Source of the DNA: Acidobacteriaceae bacterium
GTDB lineage: Bacteria > Acidobacteriota > Terriglobia > Terriglobales > Acidobacteriaceae
Assembly: GCA_025462885.1 (NCBI GenBank)
Contig: JAOAPN010000012.1
Location: 366,291 to 430,290, forward strand
Direction of reading: 5' to 3'
DNA length: 64,000 bases
Shown here in pieces: positions 27,174-35,426 of this stretch. Every line of letters begins with the position of its first letter. Position 1 is the stretch's first letter. Both the position numbers and the translations under genes were made by a program. The notes under the pieces are model-generated. The model was not told the origin of the DNA. It saw only the letters and a list, made by a program, of their open reading frames with translations, and did not search any database.

Positions 27174-28121
27174 TCAAGCAATCTTTCGGCGTGCGACCAT
27201 GCGTTGCGCGGTGGCCACGATCTCCCGCGCACGAGCCGAGCAAAGTGCGGTGGGAAGTTCGAAACGGCGACGTTCATGGAGCATCGTGATTACGTCGTCG
27301 ATGGGCGCGCCTTCCAGGAGCCATTGACGGGCGGAGGCTACATCAACCGTGCGCTGCGCATAGTAGACGGGATTGGGTTTGTCGGCGCGGCGAACTGCCA
27401 GCTCGTGTGTTAGCTTCCCGGAGTCTTTGCCGTTTGCAAGCTGGGCACAAACGAACGCCCAATCGTCCTCGGAACGAGTGTCTTTATGTGGGCCCTTCCG
27501 AGCGTCATACCCACGCGCCGACACAGGGGTCACTTCCGCGAGATCTTCGAGCTGAAAGTCGGTTGGCTCCCAAGGCTGTTGACTGCCGTATTCGACCGTC
27601 ACCGAGTGAGCGGGAGAATACTTCCGATTCAGGAAACCGGGGATGCGGAGCACCCGGTTGCAATCAGTGCAGGCAGGGTCGCCGCCATAGGCAATGGCGA
27701 GCCGCTTGAGGGTGAGCTCCTGCTGTTCGAAGTTGAAGCCTTCCACGCGCCAGAAGACCTGATACTTGCCGGGTGAAGTGGAAAGGATAGCGGAAGCCGA
27801 AGGCACCGCATTCGAAGCCCGCAGCGCAGCGAGGCGGGCGTCGCCGTCTTCGTCGATGTCGAGGTATATGTGCCGAACTGAAGCGATAGATTCTTTGGTC
27901 CGCTTACGGCTGCCCGGGCGGAGCGGATTGGCGGCGACATAGACGTTCGCGCCGTTATGGTTCTCATGGGCGAGCCAGCCGAGGTAACGAGGCGCGAGCG
28001 CCTGCGGCAGCGTGACAATACGCTGCTGGGTCTTCGCAGGGCTCTCCGTGCGAAGCAGGAGAGCAATCGTCGAGCCCGGAGCGAAGCAACGGGCGAGAAA
28101 GTCTTTTGCAGTTTGGTTCAT
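27174..28121 (-). CDS. RepB-like DNA primase
   Basis: 315-residue protein resembling RepB-type primase domains of plasmids. Diagnostic blocks are RHIYLDIDEDGDARLAALR, where the DxD pair would hold catalytic metal, SASAILSTSPGKYQVFWRVE, and DPACTDCNRVLRIPGFLNRK. The N-terminus (MNQTAKDFLARCFAPGSTIA) is also usual in this group. No helicase domain follows, so it is a stand-alone primase that could prime the complementary strand after transfer. It sits between ssb and the relaxosome genes, matching a DNA-processing block. The start ATG has a GAGGGT sequence a few nt upstream. Confidence 0.8.
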   Translation of the reverse strand: MNQTAKDFLARCFAPGSTIALLLRTESPAKTQQRIVTLPQALAPRYLGWLAHENHNGANVYVAANPLRPGSRKRTKESIASVRHIYLDIDEDGDARLAALRASNAVPSASAILSTSPGKYQVFWRVEGFNFEQQELTLKRLAIAYGGDPACTDCNRVLRIPGFLNRKYSPAHSVTVEYGSQQPWEPTDFQLEDLAEVTPVSARGYDARKGPHKDTRSEDDWAFVCAQLANGKDSGKLTHELAVRRADKPNPVYYAQRTVDVASARQWLLEGAPIDDVITMLHERRRFELPTALCSARAREIVATAQRMVARRKIA

Positions 28122-28226
28122 TGAGTGACCCTCCTGTCTTTCCGAAAATTGCGAGCGCGATCACAAGGGATTAGCAGCCGATGAAGTCCGGCTCGACACC
28201 GGACTTCTCGGAACTCAGTTGGCGGC

Positions 28227-28610
28227 CTATGCGGCCTCTTCGTCGATGGAGACCTCGTCGATCTCCGGCTCCTCCGGCGCAGCTTTCGCCGTCCGGTCCA
28301 GATTGCGAATTACGTTCACGCGAAGCTCGGTCACGGACTCGGTCTTGCCGGTCTTCTTGCTCTCGTACTCGCGCGTACGCTTCTCGCCCTCGACGTAAAT
28401 ATGAGCGCCCTTCTTGAGGCTGGCTGCATACTCGCCGAGCTTGCCGAAGACGACGCAACGGGTCCATTCGGTGTGGTTGATGTACTTGCCGTCCTTCTTG
28501 TAAGAGCTCTGCGTTGCCAGAGAGAATCTCGTCAGGCTGCGGTCGTTGTTGGTCCGAACTTCTGCGTCGTTGCCGAGGTATCCGATGAGGGTGAGTTTGT
28601 TTAGGTACAT
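28227..28610 (-). CDS. ssb: Single-stranded DNA-binding protein
   Basis: 127-residue SSB with an OB fold: MYLNKLTLIGYLGNDAEVRT, then SLTRFSLATQSSYK, TEWTRCVVFGKLGEYAASLK and KGAHIYVEGEKRTREYE. The C-terminus is acidic (PEIDEVSIDEEAA) but lacks the DDDIPF tip of chromosomal SSBs, as is common for plasmid and ICE versions. It protects transferred single strands. The start ATG at 28608-28610 has GGAG 9 nt upstream. The frame stays open a further 161 codons upstream to 29093, but that stretch has no SSB similarity and is treated as non-coding. Confidence 0.93.
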   Translation of the reverse strand: MYLNKLTLIGYLGNDAEVRTNNDRSLTRFSLATQSSYKKDGKYINHTEWTRCVVFGKLGEYAASLKKGAHIYVEGEKRTREYESKKTGKTESVTELRVNVIRNLDRTAKAAPEEPEIDEVSIDEEAA

Positions 28611-29141
28611 GGTGGTGATCTCCGTTTCGTTGAATTTCCCGTAAGCTGCTCGGGTCACCCTTCGCGTAGCGAGCGAGTGGGCCCGGCTCCCAAGTGCCAA
28701 GGAGTGCTTTCTTGGCGGGGCCCGGAAGAAGTTTGAGCGGCGTTCTTTGCCGCGGCCTTCAAACTTGTTCTGGGAGGTCCCGAGACCCCGCAGGGGCGAC
28801 GCAGTCGAAGCAGAACGACGCCGAGCCGCAGGGCGCCGGTTTGGCCCCGAAGCGTGAACCCGAGTAGAGGACGGGATACGGGACGGAAGGAACTCCAATG
28901 CGCCGAACTCGCCCACCTGATTCCCGGCGTGCAGAAAGACCACACATGCAGCCGGTTCCTCGTTGGTGGGGAGCCTCAGAAAGGACGGCGTCAAATACAC
29001 GAAAGACTGCTTCGGCCAAGCCAAGAAAGCCATGCCGGGCGCGTTTAGAGACGAGTTGGGCCGTGCAGCTAAGAGAGCCGCTGGAAAGACCATGAAGTGA
29101 CCTCAGATTTGGGTATGAAACGCTAGCTGGAAACCGGGGCG
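28611..29141. other. Hairpin-rich gap between virB11 and ssb
   Basis: 531 bp without a convincing gene. The most striking structure is a long interrupted hairpin at 28729-28766: AAGTTTGA plus GCGGC pairs with GCCGC and TCAAACTT, around a 7-nt loop, with a 5-nt bulge on one side. GGTC-CCGA-GACC and CCCC-GCA-GGGG hairpins follow at about 28776-28796, and a CCAAG/CTTGG pair precedes it. The stretch may carry the ssb promoter, a terminator for the virB operon, or an oriT-like site. Confidence 0.4.
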
Positions 29142-30110
29142 TCAGCCGTCGGAAGCACGATAGACCTCCTCGGTGAGAAAGCATTGCTCCGCGTGACTGT
29201 ATCCGGAGACGGTGATGAGTTCTCGGACGCGTCGGCGGCCCTTGTGATCGCGCTCGCAATGCAGTACGAAGTCCACGGCTTTGCCGGTCTGCGACCGGAC
29301 AAATGCCTGGTCCAAATTTGTCCTTGCACTGAGGGCCATGTCAGCCAGTCGATCAAGGGCGTCCCAAGCAGAATCGGCGTGCAAAGTGGAGAGTGTTCCG
29401 CCGTGTCCCGTGTTCATTGCTTGAAGTAAGTCATAGCCGCATTCATCTCTGATTTCACCCATGATGATCCGGTCTGGGCGGTGGCGGAGAGCAGCCGCCA
29501 CCAGTTGGCTTGGGGTCACGGCAACCTGTCCCGGAATCGCCGCCACCGCCTCCCAGCGGACAGCATTCGGATGGGAGATGTTTAGCTCCGCCGGCTGCTC
29601 GATCACGACCAGCCTTTCGGTCATCGGAATGTGGTCAAGAAGGGCCTTCATTAGGGTGGACTTTCCAGAGCCGGTCCCGCCACTGATGATGCCGTTCTTT
29701 CTCTTAAGGATGAGGTTCACGACGTCATCCCGGATGAGGGAGGGCAAGCTGCCCGAAGCTATAAGCTCATCGCTGGTAAACCAGCGATTGAATTTGCGGA
29801 CGGTTAGTGTCGGCCCATTGATGGATGACGGAGGCCCGACGACTGCGACGCGCGAGCCATCTGGCAGCCGCGTGTTCAGGATCGGATTCTGGTTGTTGAT
29901 GTCCTGCCCCAACTTCCGGGCCACGCGCTCTATTGCTGCCTGCAAGCGATCGTTTGTGAACTCTCTGGTGAGGGGTATGTGGTCGATAACGCCACCCCGA
30001 TCTGCAAACACTCCCGTCGTCCCGTTGATCATCAGGTCGGATATAGAGGGGTCTAGGAAGAGGGCCTGCAGCTCTTCGGGAAAGAACGGCAGTATGAGGT
30101 CAAAGCTCAT
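29142..30110 (-). CDS. virB11: Type IV secretion ATPase VirB11-like
   Basis: 322-residue hexameric traffic ATPase. The N-terminal domain is followed by Walker A SGGTGSGKST (143-152), the Asp-box-like VVIEQPAELN, RHRPDRIIMGEIRDECGYDL as Walker B region and HGGTLSTLHADSAWDALDRL as His-box. It works at the inner face of the channel with VirB4 and VirD4. The start ATG overlaps the virB8 stop by 4 nt. It is last in the secretion-channel gene run before the hairpin-rich gap. Confidence 0.93.
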   Translation of the reverse strand: MSFDLILPFFPEELQALFLDPSISDLMINGTTGVFADRGGVIDHIPLTREFTNDRLQAAIERVARKLGQDINNQNPILNTRLPDGSRVAVVGPPSSINGPTLTVRKFNRWFTSDELIASGSLPSLIRDDVVNLILKRKNGIISGGTGSGKSTLMKALLDHIPMTERLVVIEQPAELNISHPNAVRWEAVAAIPGQVAVTPSQLVAAALRHRPDRIIMGEIRDECGYDLLQAMNTGHGGTLSTLHADSAWDALDRLADMALSARTNLDQAFVRSQTGKAVDFVLHCERDHKGRRRVRELITVSGYSHAEQCFLTEEVYRASDG

Positions 30111-30913
30111 CGCGAGGCTCCCTGCAAAGGCTGGACCATGACGTTGGTATTCGGATCCGTCGTGCCCGGCTGAATGAGATCTACTGAGACCCGGTTCTCG
30201 TGAAATTCCGTGATCGTCAATCCGAGCGGATTGATGAACTCGTACTGCGGGTAAATCTTCGCCTGATCGCTAACCTGCTTGGGATTCAGGTAGTAGGTGA
30301 CGGAGAGCAGCCAATGCTCCGTGCGGGGCTGGTGGGAAGTCTGTTCGGAATAAAGCTTGTCGAGCGTTAGGAGGGCTGTTCCGCGCGCCACGCGGGCGCC
30401 CTGGACCATCTCTTCTGTCATAGACGTAATGGTGACATTTCGTACCTGAACGTCGCCCGATTCTACCTGTCCTGCGGATACCTGCGACACAAGATGCGTC
30501 TGATTGTCGGAAGCCATCAGCTGCGAAGCGAGAAGCTGAGAAAGAAAGTAGTAGTTCAAGGGGTATTTCTTGGCTACGACTTCACGATTGATCGTGAAAC
30601 GGTAGTTCACCCAATCGGTCAGATAGGTGCGAACTTCACCTTCGCGCGGGCTGTAATTGAGATCGGTGTACTGGATCGCCTGGGCGCGTCCCATCTCGTC
30701 AATACGGATGTAGCGATTCGCAATGGGACGGTGTGCCAAAGTGAAGTTCAACCAGAACGAGCCGCAGAGGAGAACCGTACCGCAACCAATGATGAAGCGG
30801 TATGCTTTCCGCTCCGCATAGTGTGAGGAATAGACCTCGTTGCCGATCCGGTCGGTGAGCATCGCGTGTTCAGGTGATAGGGCAGATTCAATGTGCGCTG
30901 TGTGGGCTGACAT
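30107..30913 (-). CDS. virB8: Type IV secretion inner-membrane protein VirB8-like
   Basis: 268-residue bitopic protein. A short cytoplasmic N-terminus is followed by one membrane helix at about 38-58 (YRFIIGCGTVLLCGSFWLNF) and a periplasmic NTF2-like domain. Recognisable parts are NRYIRIDEMGRAQAIQY, VRTYLTDWVNYRFTI and HWLLSVTYYLNPKQ. VirB8 is an assembly factor contacting VirB9 and VirB10. The gene overlaps the upstream small membrane gene by 26 nt and virB11 by 4 nt, indicating tight operon packing. Confidence 0.88.
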   Translation of the reverse strand: MSAHTAHIESALSPEHAMLTDRIGNEVYSSHYAERKAYRFIIGCGTVLLCGSFWLNFTLAHRPIANRYIRIDEMGRAQAIQYTDLNYSPREGEVRTYLTDWVNYRFTINREVVAKKYPLNYYFLSQLLASQLMASDNQTHLVSQVSAGQVESGDVQVRNVTITSMTEEMVQGARVARGTALLTLDKLYSEQTSHQPRTEHWLLSVTYYLNPKQVSDQAKIYPQYEFINPLGLTITEFHENRVSVDLIQPGTTDPNTNVMVQPLQGASR

Positions 30914-31085
30914 GACGGGTATTATTCCTTTCCGAGACTGCCGTGAAAACGACGCAAACGTAGATCACGCCCGCTATAAGAACTCCCACGAGGAAGAGGG
31001 CGACGATAGGTTTCACCGACCGCTGAGCAGTGCGAGTGCTTCCAGCAGCGCTACCCGCGAACAGAGCCAATAAGAAGTTCCACAT
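30888..31085 (-). CDS. Small single-span membrane protein in the virB operon
   Basis: 65-residue protein starting MWNFLLALFAGSAAGSTRTA, with a second hydrophobic helix PIVALFLVGVLIAGVIYVCV. The ATG at 31083-31085 comes 1 nt after the virB6 stop and has GGAGG about 9 nt upstream, inside the end of virB6. It overlaps virB8 by 26 nt. I do not recognise it; in virB operons such small membrane genes at this place may play a VirB7-like or assembly role, but there is no lipobox. Confidence 0.7.
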   Translation of the reverse strand: MWNFLLALFAGSAAGSTRTAQRSVKPIVALFLVGVLIAGVIYVCVVFTAVSERNNTRHVSPHSAH

Positions 31086-31086
31086 C

Positions 31087-32007
31087 CTATGCACCTCCAC
31101 CCTTCATAAGAGCCATCCCGCCGATACTTCCAGCGACTCCCGGGGCGGCCGATGTCAGCCCAGCAGCCCCGCCAAAGATGGCTTGCGTCATGCTCGGAAT
31201 GAACAACATATTGATGATGAACGCGACGAAAACCATTAAGCAAGGGATCAAATTCGCGATCCACATATCCATCGAATAGTTGCCGTTGAAAGTCTGTTGG
31301 AGAAAACCATTCATGAATCCCGCCCATACGTAGATGAAGGCTGCGGCGACCGCCCGAATCATGGCGAAGCTGATAAGGACATCGAGGAAGTGAAAAAACT
31401 TCGCTTTGAAGTTCTGGGTCATAAGAAGAGGGACAAAGACCGGACCAAAGAGAGCCGTAACTCCGTAAAGTATGAAGGCGCTGCAGTTGATCACAAAGAG
31501 GATTGCGGAGGCGAGACCAAGCATGAGCTGTACGAGGACATAGCAAAGGATTTGAACGGGTGCTGTGAAGGACGGCATGGAAGTCCCGTCGCCGGCTGTC
31601 TTGAGCAGATTGAGAAGCTGGTCAAGCGAGTTCTGGTCGAAAGCTGCGACCATTGCTTGGGCGATGTAGGAAAAGAAGTGATTGATGCCAAAGCTCGCTC
31701 CAGGGAATGGATTGACCCAATAGTTGATCAGCAAGCTGCAGATGATGAGTCTCAGGAGAAACTGGGTCATTTCACCGGCGCGGACCGAGTGCGTATGAAA
31801 GCGGAGCGTCATCGCACTCGTGTTCCAATTCACGACCATGCTTACCAGCTTGAAGAACGCTATCGCGCTTAGCTCCGTGAGTCCCAACTGAGTCAAAGCT
31901 CCGCCGTTCTGCGTGGTGAGATTGGTCAGGTTGTTGGTGAACTGGTAAAGCCAGTTCATACCTGCGCTTGCGGACGGAACGGCTTGTGCGAGAACGGCGA
32001 TGCTCAT
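31087..32007 (-). CDS. virB6: Type IV secretion channel protein VirB6/TrbL-like
   Basis: 306-residue polytopic membrane protein. At least five hydrophobic helices are visible, for example in LTELSAIAFFKLVSMVVNW, LRLIICSLLINYWV, ILCYVLVQLMLGLASAILFV, CSAFILYGVTALFGPVFVPL and LIPCLMVFVAFIINMLFIPS. The central FGPVFVPLLMTQNFKAKFFH block is the conserved TrbL/VirB6 region. It ends with a Gly/Ala-rich tail. The protein forms part of the inner-membrane channel. Gene order between virB5 and virB8 supports the call. Confidence 0.85.
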   Translation of the reverse strand: MSIAVLAQAVPSASAGMNWLYQFTNNLTNLTTQNGGALTQLGLTELSAIAFFKLVSMVVNWNTSAMTLRFHTHSVRAGEMTQFLLRLIICSLLINYWVNPFPGASFGINHFFSYIAQAMVAAFDQNSLDQLLNLLKTAGDGTSMPSFTAPVQILCYVLVQLMLGLASAILFVINCSAFILYGVTALFGPVFVPLLMTQNFKAKFFHFLDVLISFAMIRAVAAAFIYVWAGFMNGFLQQTFNGNYSMDMWIANLIPCLMVFVAFIINMLFIPSMTQAIFGGAAGLTSAAPGVAGSIGGMALMKGGGA

Positions 32008-32025
32008 AAGGGTCTCCCGAGACGA

Positions 32026-32274
32026 TTAGGGGATGTAGCTCTTCCAGGTCTTTCCTTCATTACCGGCCGCGGAACTGTGCCGCTTCTTGTCTTCTTCAAC
32101 CTTCTTGCGGAAGGCCTCGTCTTCCTGCATCCGTCGCTCGGCATCGCGTTGCTGTTGCTCAAGGATCGCGGCGGCTTTTGCAGCTTCGCGGCGTTGATAG
32201 ATCGCGGCGCCAGCGATGACGCTTAGCGCCGCAAGGATGGCAATCAGCAACTTCGTGTTGAGGAATTTCAGCAT
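32026..32274 (-). CDS. Small membrane-anchored coiled-coil protein in the virB operon
   Basis: 82-residue protein with one N-terminal membrane helix (LLIAILAALSVIAGAAIYQR) and a charged helical segment (AAAILEQQQRDAERRMQEDE) that should form a coiled coil. The C-terminus is GKTWKSYIP. The neighbouring virB5-like protein ends SNTWQTYLP, a very similar tail, suggesting both are recognised by the same partner or protease. No family name is known to me. It lies between virB5 and virB6. Confidence 0.7.
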   Translation of the reverse strand: MLKFLNTKLLIAILAALSVIAGAAIYQRREAAKAAAILEQQQRDAERRMQEDEAFRKKVEEDKKRHSSAAGNEGKTWKSYIP

Positions 32275-32286
32275 GAGTAGTTCCCG

Positions 32287-33072
32287 TTAGGGCAAGTACG
32301 TCTGCCAGGTATTGCTCTCATTCGCAGCGCTGGTGTCATTGGTTGCGCGTTGCTGTTGAACGAAAGCGGCTGTGTTCAGGTCGATTGCGGCAGCGTTGCG
32401 GCGTTCCATGTTCGTGACCGCCATCTGCGAAGCGAGGCACGCTTGCATCGCTCCTTGGTTCTGCATCTCGGACATCTTCTGCGCCTCAGCGGCGTTGAGG
32501 AGGTTGAGTTGCTGGACTTCGCTGTTGGTTGTGCTGGTGCCGTCAAGCTGGTTGGCTGTCAGGCTGGTGTTGGCGGCCGCGTTCTGAGTCCGCGCTGCCC
32601 GATAAGCACCTACCGCGATGATGCAGTCGGGCGATATCGAGTCAGACATCTCGACCATCGCGAGCTGAGACATATGCGCGCTTCCAAGCGGTTGTCCTTG
32701 GAGGAAGGCCGTGACGTTGGAACTCATCGGAGTTGTGGCGGTCTTCCACGCCGTACTGGAGGCCGAAGTGGAGTTAGAGGTGAACGCAATCGTCATACCG
32801 CCCGTTTCACCGAACATATTGGCGACGTTGACGCTCTTAAGAGCAGTCAGTGTGGTTTGCCACTGCTGCTTGATGGAGAAATGCTCGATGTTGTTCTTGA
32901 GCATGTTGTACTGCGACTCGATCGTCGTGAGTTGAGATACCAGGCTCGCGTAGCTCGTCGGATCGAAGACGATGTCACCGATTCCGAAGAGAGCAAAGCT
33001 CGGTGTCGCGGTGAGGAGTAAAAGTCCACCTCCGAGAAGCCATTTGCGCCGTTTTTTGATGTTCATCTTCAT
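32287..33072 (-). CDS. virB5: VirB5/TrbJ-like minor pilin or channel protein
   Basis: 261-residue secreted protein. A signal peptide (KKRRKWLLGGGLLLLTATPS, cleavage near FALF) leads into ALFGIGDIVFDPTSYASLVS and LTTIESQYNMLKNNIEHFS, the typical TrbJ/VirB5 opening. The rest is alpha-helical and Ala/Gln/Asn-rich. VirB5 proteins sit at the pilus tip. The ATG at 33070-33072 has GGAG 6 nt upstream; an upstream in-frame TTG overlaps that site and is less likely. The C-terminal TWQTYLP tail is shared with the next small protein. Confidence 0.8.
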   Translation of the reverse strand: MKMNIKKRRKWLLGGGLLLLTATPSFALFGIGDIVFDPTSYASLVSQLTTIESQYNMLKNNIEHFSIKQQWQTTLTALKSVNVANMFGETGGMTIAFTSNSTSASSTAWKTATTPMSSNVTAFLQGQPLGSAHMSQLAMVEMSDSISPDCIIAVGAYRAARTQNAAANTSLTANQLDGTSTTNSEVQQLNLLNAAEAQKMSEMQNQGAMQACLASQMAVTNMERRNAAAIDLNTAAFVQQQRATNDTSAANESNTWQTYLP

Positions 33073-33090
33073 AGAGCGCTCCAAGCGGTT

Positions 33091-33291
33091 TTAGAAGCAT
33101 TGCGGACACGTCGGATCGAGCCGGTCCAAGGAGATGCGGTGGACGTTGCCGATGAGGTTGCCGACAAACTCTAGTGGGGATTCACACGCCCGCACCAGGA
33201 AAGGCAGGCCACCCAATCCGACGAACAGGGTTCCTCCCAAGCACATTGCGGCTCCGGCGGTGAGTAGTCGGTGCGTGCGCGTGATGATCAT
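33091..33291 (-). CDS. Small exported or membrane protein in VirB7 position
   Basis: 66-residue protein with a hydrophobic N-terminal segment (HRLLTAGAAMCLGGTLFVGL) and a C-terminal CPQCF. It has an excellent ribosome site, AAAGGAGG, 4 nt before ATG, so it is almost certainly translated. It lies between virB10 and virB5, where a VirB7-like lipoprotein might be expected, but the sequence before Cys17 (AAMC) is not a canonical lipobox. Function unknown; the CxxC at the end could bind metal or form a disulfide. Confidence 0.75.
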   Translation of the reverse strand: MIITRTHRLLTAGAAMCLGGTLFVGLGGLPFLVRACESPLEFVGNLIGNVHRISLDRLDPTCPQCF

Positions 33292-33305
33292 CCTTCCTCC
33301 TTTCC

Positions 33306-34568
33306 TTACAAAGTGGGGTCAACGCGATGGGCTGCGTAAGACGGGATGAGGATGTCCCGACCGATATAGACACGGGCTCGGGAGCCTTCCTTGAGCGTGA
33401 TGATGGGCAGCCGGTTGAGGAAATGATTCAGTACCTGTTCGCCCTCTGCGGCCGTTTGCTCGGAGATGCCGTCGCGGATCTGAGTCGATGGTGTGAACAC
33501 GCTTCCGTTGTTACCGATCTGGGCAAGACCACCAAGGCCGCCGATTGCTGCGGCAGCACCGAAGGCCATCAGATAACCATGATCGACTTTGGTGGCGAGG
33601 CCAGTCGTGCCGATCTGGTCGAGGCCAAGGTACTTGTCGAAGTCGAGGGAGAACCCGTCTGGACAAACGGCGCGGTGGAAAGTGACAAACATCTTCCGCT
33701 GCTGAGCGTTGCTTACGCTCTGCACGCTTCCAATCAGTCGGGTGCCCTGCGGCATGAGAAGTTGCTGGTGATCGTGCGAGTAGTAATCCGTCGTCAGCAT
33801 GACGAGGATTGGGCCAGCAAGCCCTCCGTCAACGTGATTGGTAACGACACCTTCTAAGACCGTTCCCTCAAAGACGTGATATAGCTGCCCCTGAAACTGA
33901 TCGAACGGGTAGGCTGACATGGGCTCTGCCTTGGCCGCACCATCCTTTTGGGTCTGCCTTACTCCAATCTCTTCCGCGGACGCTTTTTCGACTCCTTCGG
34001 CTCGGGCTGCTTGCACCGCAACAGGCGAAGTCGCCGTGCCCTCGTGGGAAAAGTCGATGGCGACGGTATCGCTGTTCAGCGCATCCTGCTGCTGCTTCGC
34101 GACCGCAAGGCGTTTCTGCTTGGCTTCCGCCTGTGCTTCGGACACATTGGAAGTGCGCTGGGGCGCGTTTGGGCTTTCGCCGTAGATGGCCGCACGCTGC
34201 GCGGGCGTCATCGGCGGCGTGTTACCCGCCTCGGGACCGGGGACACCCTGGTCTTGTTGAAGCTGTTGCATAGCGGCAGCAAGCTCCTGTTGCCGTTGCC
34301 GTTCTTCCGCATCGTGCCGTGCCTGTTGCTGTTGCTGCGTTTCAAAGTTCGAAACCTGCTGGGCGTTTGGGGTCGTGGGATTCATGGTTAGCGAACTCGG
34401 CGGCGCCGGCCGCTTGTTGCCGCTAAGCAGGCTAGAGATGTTCGCTATGCCAATCAAGGCGACGATCACCACAAGCACGATGACGATAGGCATACTCTTA
34501 CGCAGCGGTGGTTTCGACTCGGGCTGTTCGGGGACAGTGGCAGGAGTATTCTCGTTTTGCTCGGGCAT
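33306..34568 (-). CDS. virB10: Type IV secretion protein VirB10/TrbI-like
   Basis: 420-residue protein bridging both membranes. A short cytoplasmic part is followed by a membrane helix (MPIVIVLVVIVALIGIANIS, about 25-44), a Pro/Gln-rich periplasmic linker (about 60-190), and the conserved C-terminal TrbI domain with PFDQFQGQLYHVFEGTVLEG, MPQGTRLIGSVQSV and RARVYIGRDILIPSY. The ATG at 34566-34568 is preceded by GGAGGTG inside the end of virB9, so the longer open frame to 34814 is an artefact. It forms the outer channel core with VirB9. Confidence 0.92.
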   Translation of the reverse strand: MPEQNENTPATVPEQPESKPPLRKSMPIVIVLVVIVALIGIANISSLLSGNKRPAPPSSLTMNPTTPNAQQVSNFETQQQQQARHDAEERQRQQELAAAMQQLQQDQGVPGPEAGNTPPMTPAQRAAIYGESPNAPQRTSNVSEAQAEAKQKRLAVAKQQQDALNSDTVAIDFSHEGTATSPVAVQAARAEGVEKASAEEIGVRQTQKDGAAKAEPMSAYPFDQFQGQLYHVFEGTVLEGVVTNHVDGGLAGPILVMLTTDYYSHDHQQLLMPQGTRLIGSVQSVSNAQQRKMFVTFHRAVCPDGFSLDFDKYLGLDQIGTTGLATKVDHGYLMAFGAAAAIGGLGGLAQIGNNGSVFTPSTQIRDGISEQTAAEGEQVLNHFLNRLPIITLKEGSRARVYIGRDILIPSYAAHRVDPTL

Positions 34569-34570
34569 GG

Positions 34571-35404
34571 CTACTTCACCTCCGCGTTGCGGTGAAACTC
34601 CACACGCTGCTTGCCAATGGCGAGATAACCCGCGTCTACTTGCTTCGGAACGGTGTAGAGGCCGTTTGCGAAATCGAAGTTGATGAGACTCGGTTTCTTG
34701 TCCTTCACTTCGTATAGGGCCGGCGTCTCCTGGAACTGTCCGCGCAGATAGGTGAACTTGTCGTCCCGCCAAATCTGCTGCAGGCCTAGCTCTTTGCCTT
34801 TCTTCTCGTCCCACGAGTAATCAAAGTGGAGAGAACCGGGATATTGGCTGCGATAGGCTTCCTCTTTGCCTTGCTCAGCTTTCAGGGTCGCGGCTTGTGC
34901 TGCCTGGGCCGTAGCGGCATCCTGCTTCGCCTTATCCAGTTCCGTGGCCGGCACGAACACGGGAAGCTGTGCGAGCTTTTCTTTTGCCGCCTTGTCGCCC
35001 AGCTCGATGAGGATCTTCGAGTCGTAGTGGGCATCCGCGTCACTGGAGATTTCCCGAAGCTCCAGCGTGTACTCGTTGCCATGGTCGGACACGATGTGGA
35101 TGTCCGTTGAGGTGTTCGCCGTCTTCGGTTTCACACTGATGAAGCGGCTTGCCACATGACCGCCATCAAAGACCCAATCCACCGTATCGCCCGCAAATAC
35201 ATTGGCGACCTTCTCCTCCGCAGGCAGAACAATCAATGTTGATTGCAGCAGCCCTGCACGGACGACAGGCGGAGCCTGAGATTCAACCAATGTCACCGCA
35301 CGCGGAGCGCTGGGTTGAAGCGGATGTTCAGGGCCTGACGCGAAGGTTGGTAAGGCTCCGTGCAGTATGCCGACAACGACGACGATGGGAATAAGTGGCT
35401 TCAT
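34571..35404 (-). CDS. virB9: Type IV secretion protein VirB9/TrbG-like
   Basis: 277-residue periplasmic protein. The signal peptide is MKPLIPIVVVVGILHGALPT with cleavage near FASG. Conserved parts are PAEEKVANVFAGDTVDWVFD, RFISVKPK with HIVSDHGNEYTLELRE, and the C-terminal beta domain LHFDYSW, KFTYLRGQF, LINFDFANGLYTVPKQVD. A charged helical insert (about 140-185) separates the two lobes. Start ATG at 35402-35404 has AGGA upstream. Its stop is 2 nt from virB10, so the outer-core pair is cotranslated. Confidence 0.88.
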   Translation of the reverse strand: MKPLIPIVVVVGILHGALPTFASGPEHPLQPSAPRAVTLVESQAPPVVRAGLLQSTLIVLPAEEKVANVFAGDTVDWVFDGGHVASRFISVKPKTANTSTDIHIVSDHGNEYTLELREISSDADAHYDSKILIELGDKAAKEKLAQLPVFVPATELDKAKQDAATAQAAQAATLKAEQGKEEAYRSQYPGSLHFDYSWDEKKGKELGLQQIWRDDKFTYLRGQFQETPALYEVKDKKPSLINFDFANGLYTVPKQVDAGYLAIGKQRVEFHRNAEVK

Positions 35405-35426
35405 AGTTCCTGTCCTTTCGTTTTGG

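Noticed and set aside
28611..29093. 161-codon in-frame upstream extension of ssb
   Set aside because: It lacks SSB similarity, has low-quality Arg/Pro/Ser-rich composition and overlaps strong hairpins; the internal ATG at 28610 has a ribosome site and begins the conserved OB fold.
31297..31872. 191-codon frame opposite virB6
   Set aside because: Charged, low-quality translation antisense to hydrophobic codons; a shadow.
34569..34814. 82-codon upstream extension of virB10
   Set aside because: It lies entirely inside virB9 in another frame; the ATG at 34568 has a strong ribosome site and begins a typical VirB10 N-terminus.
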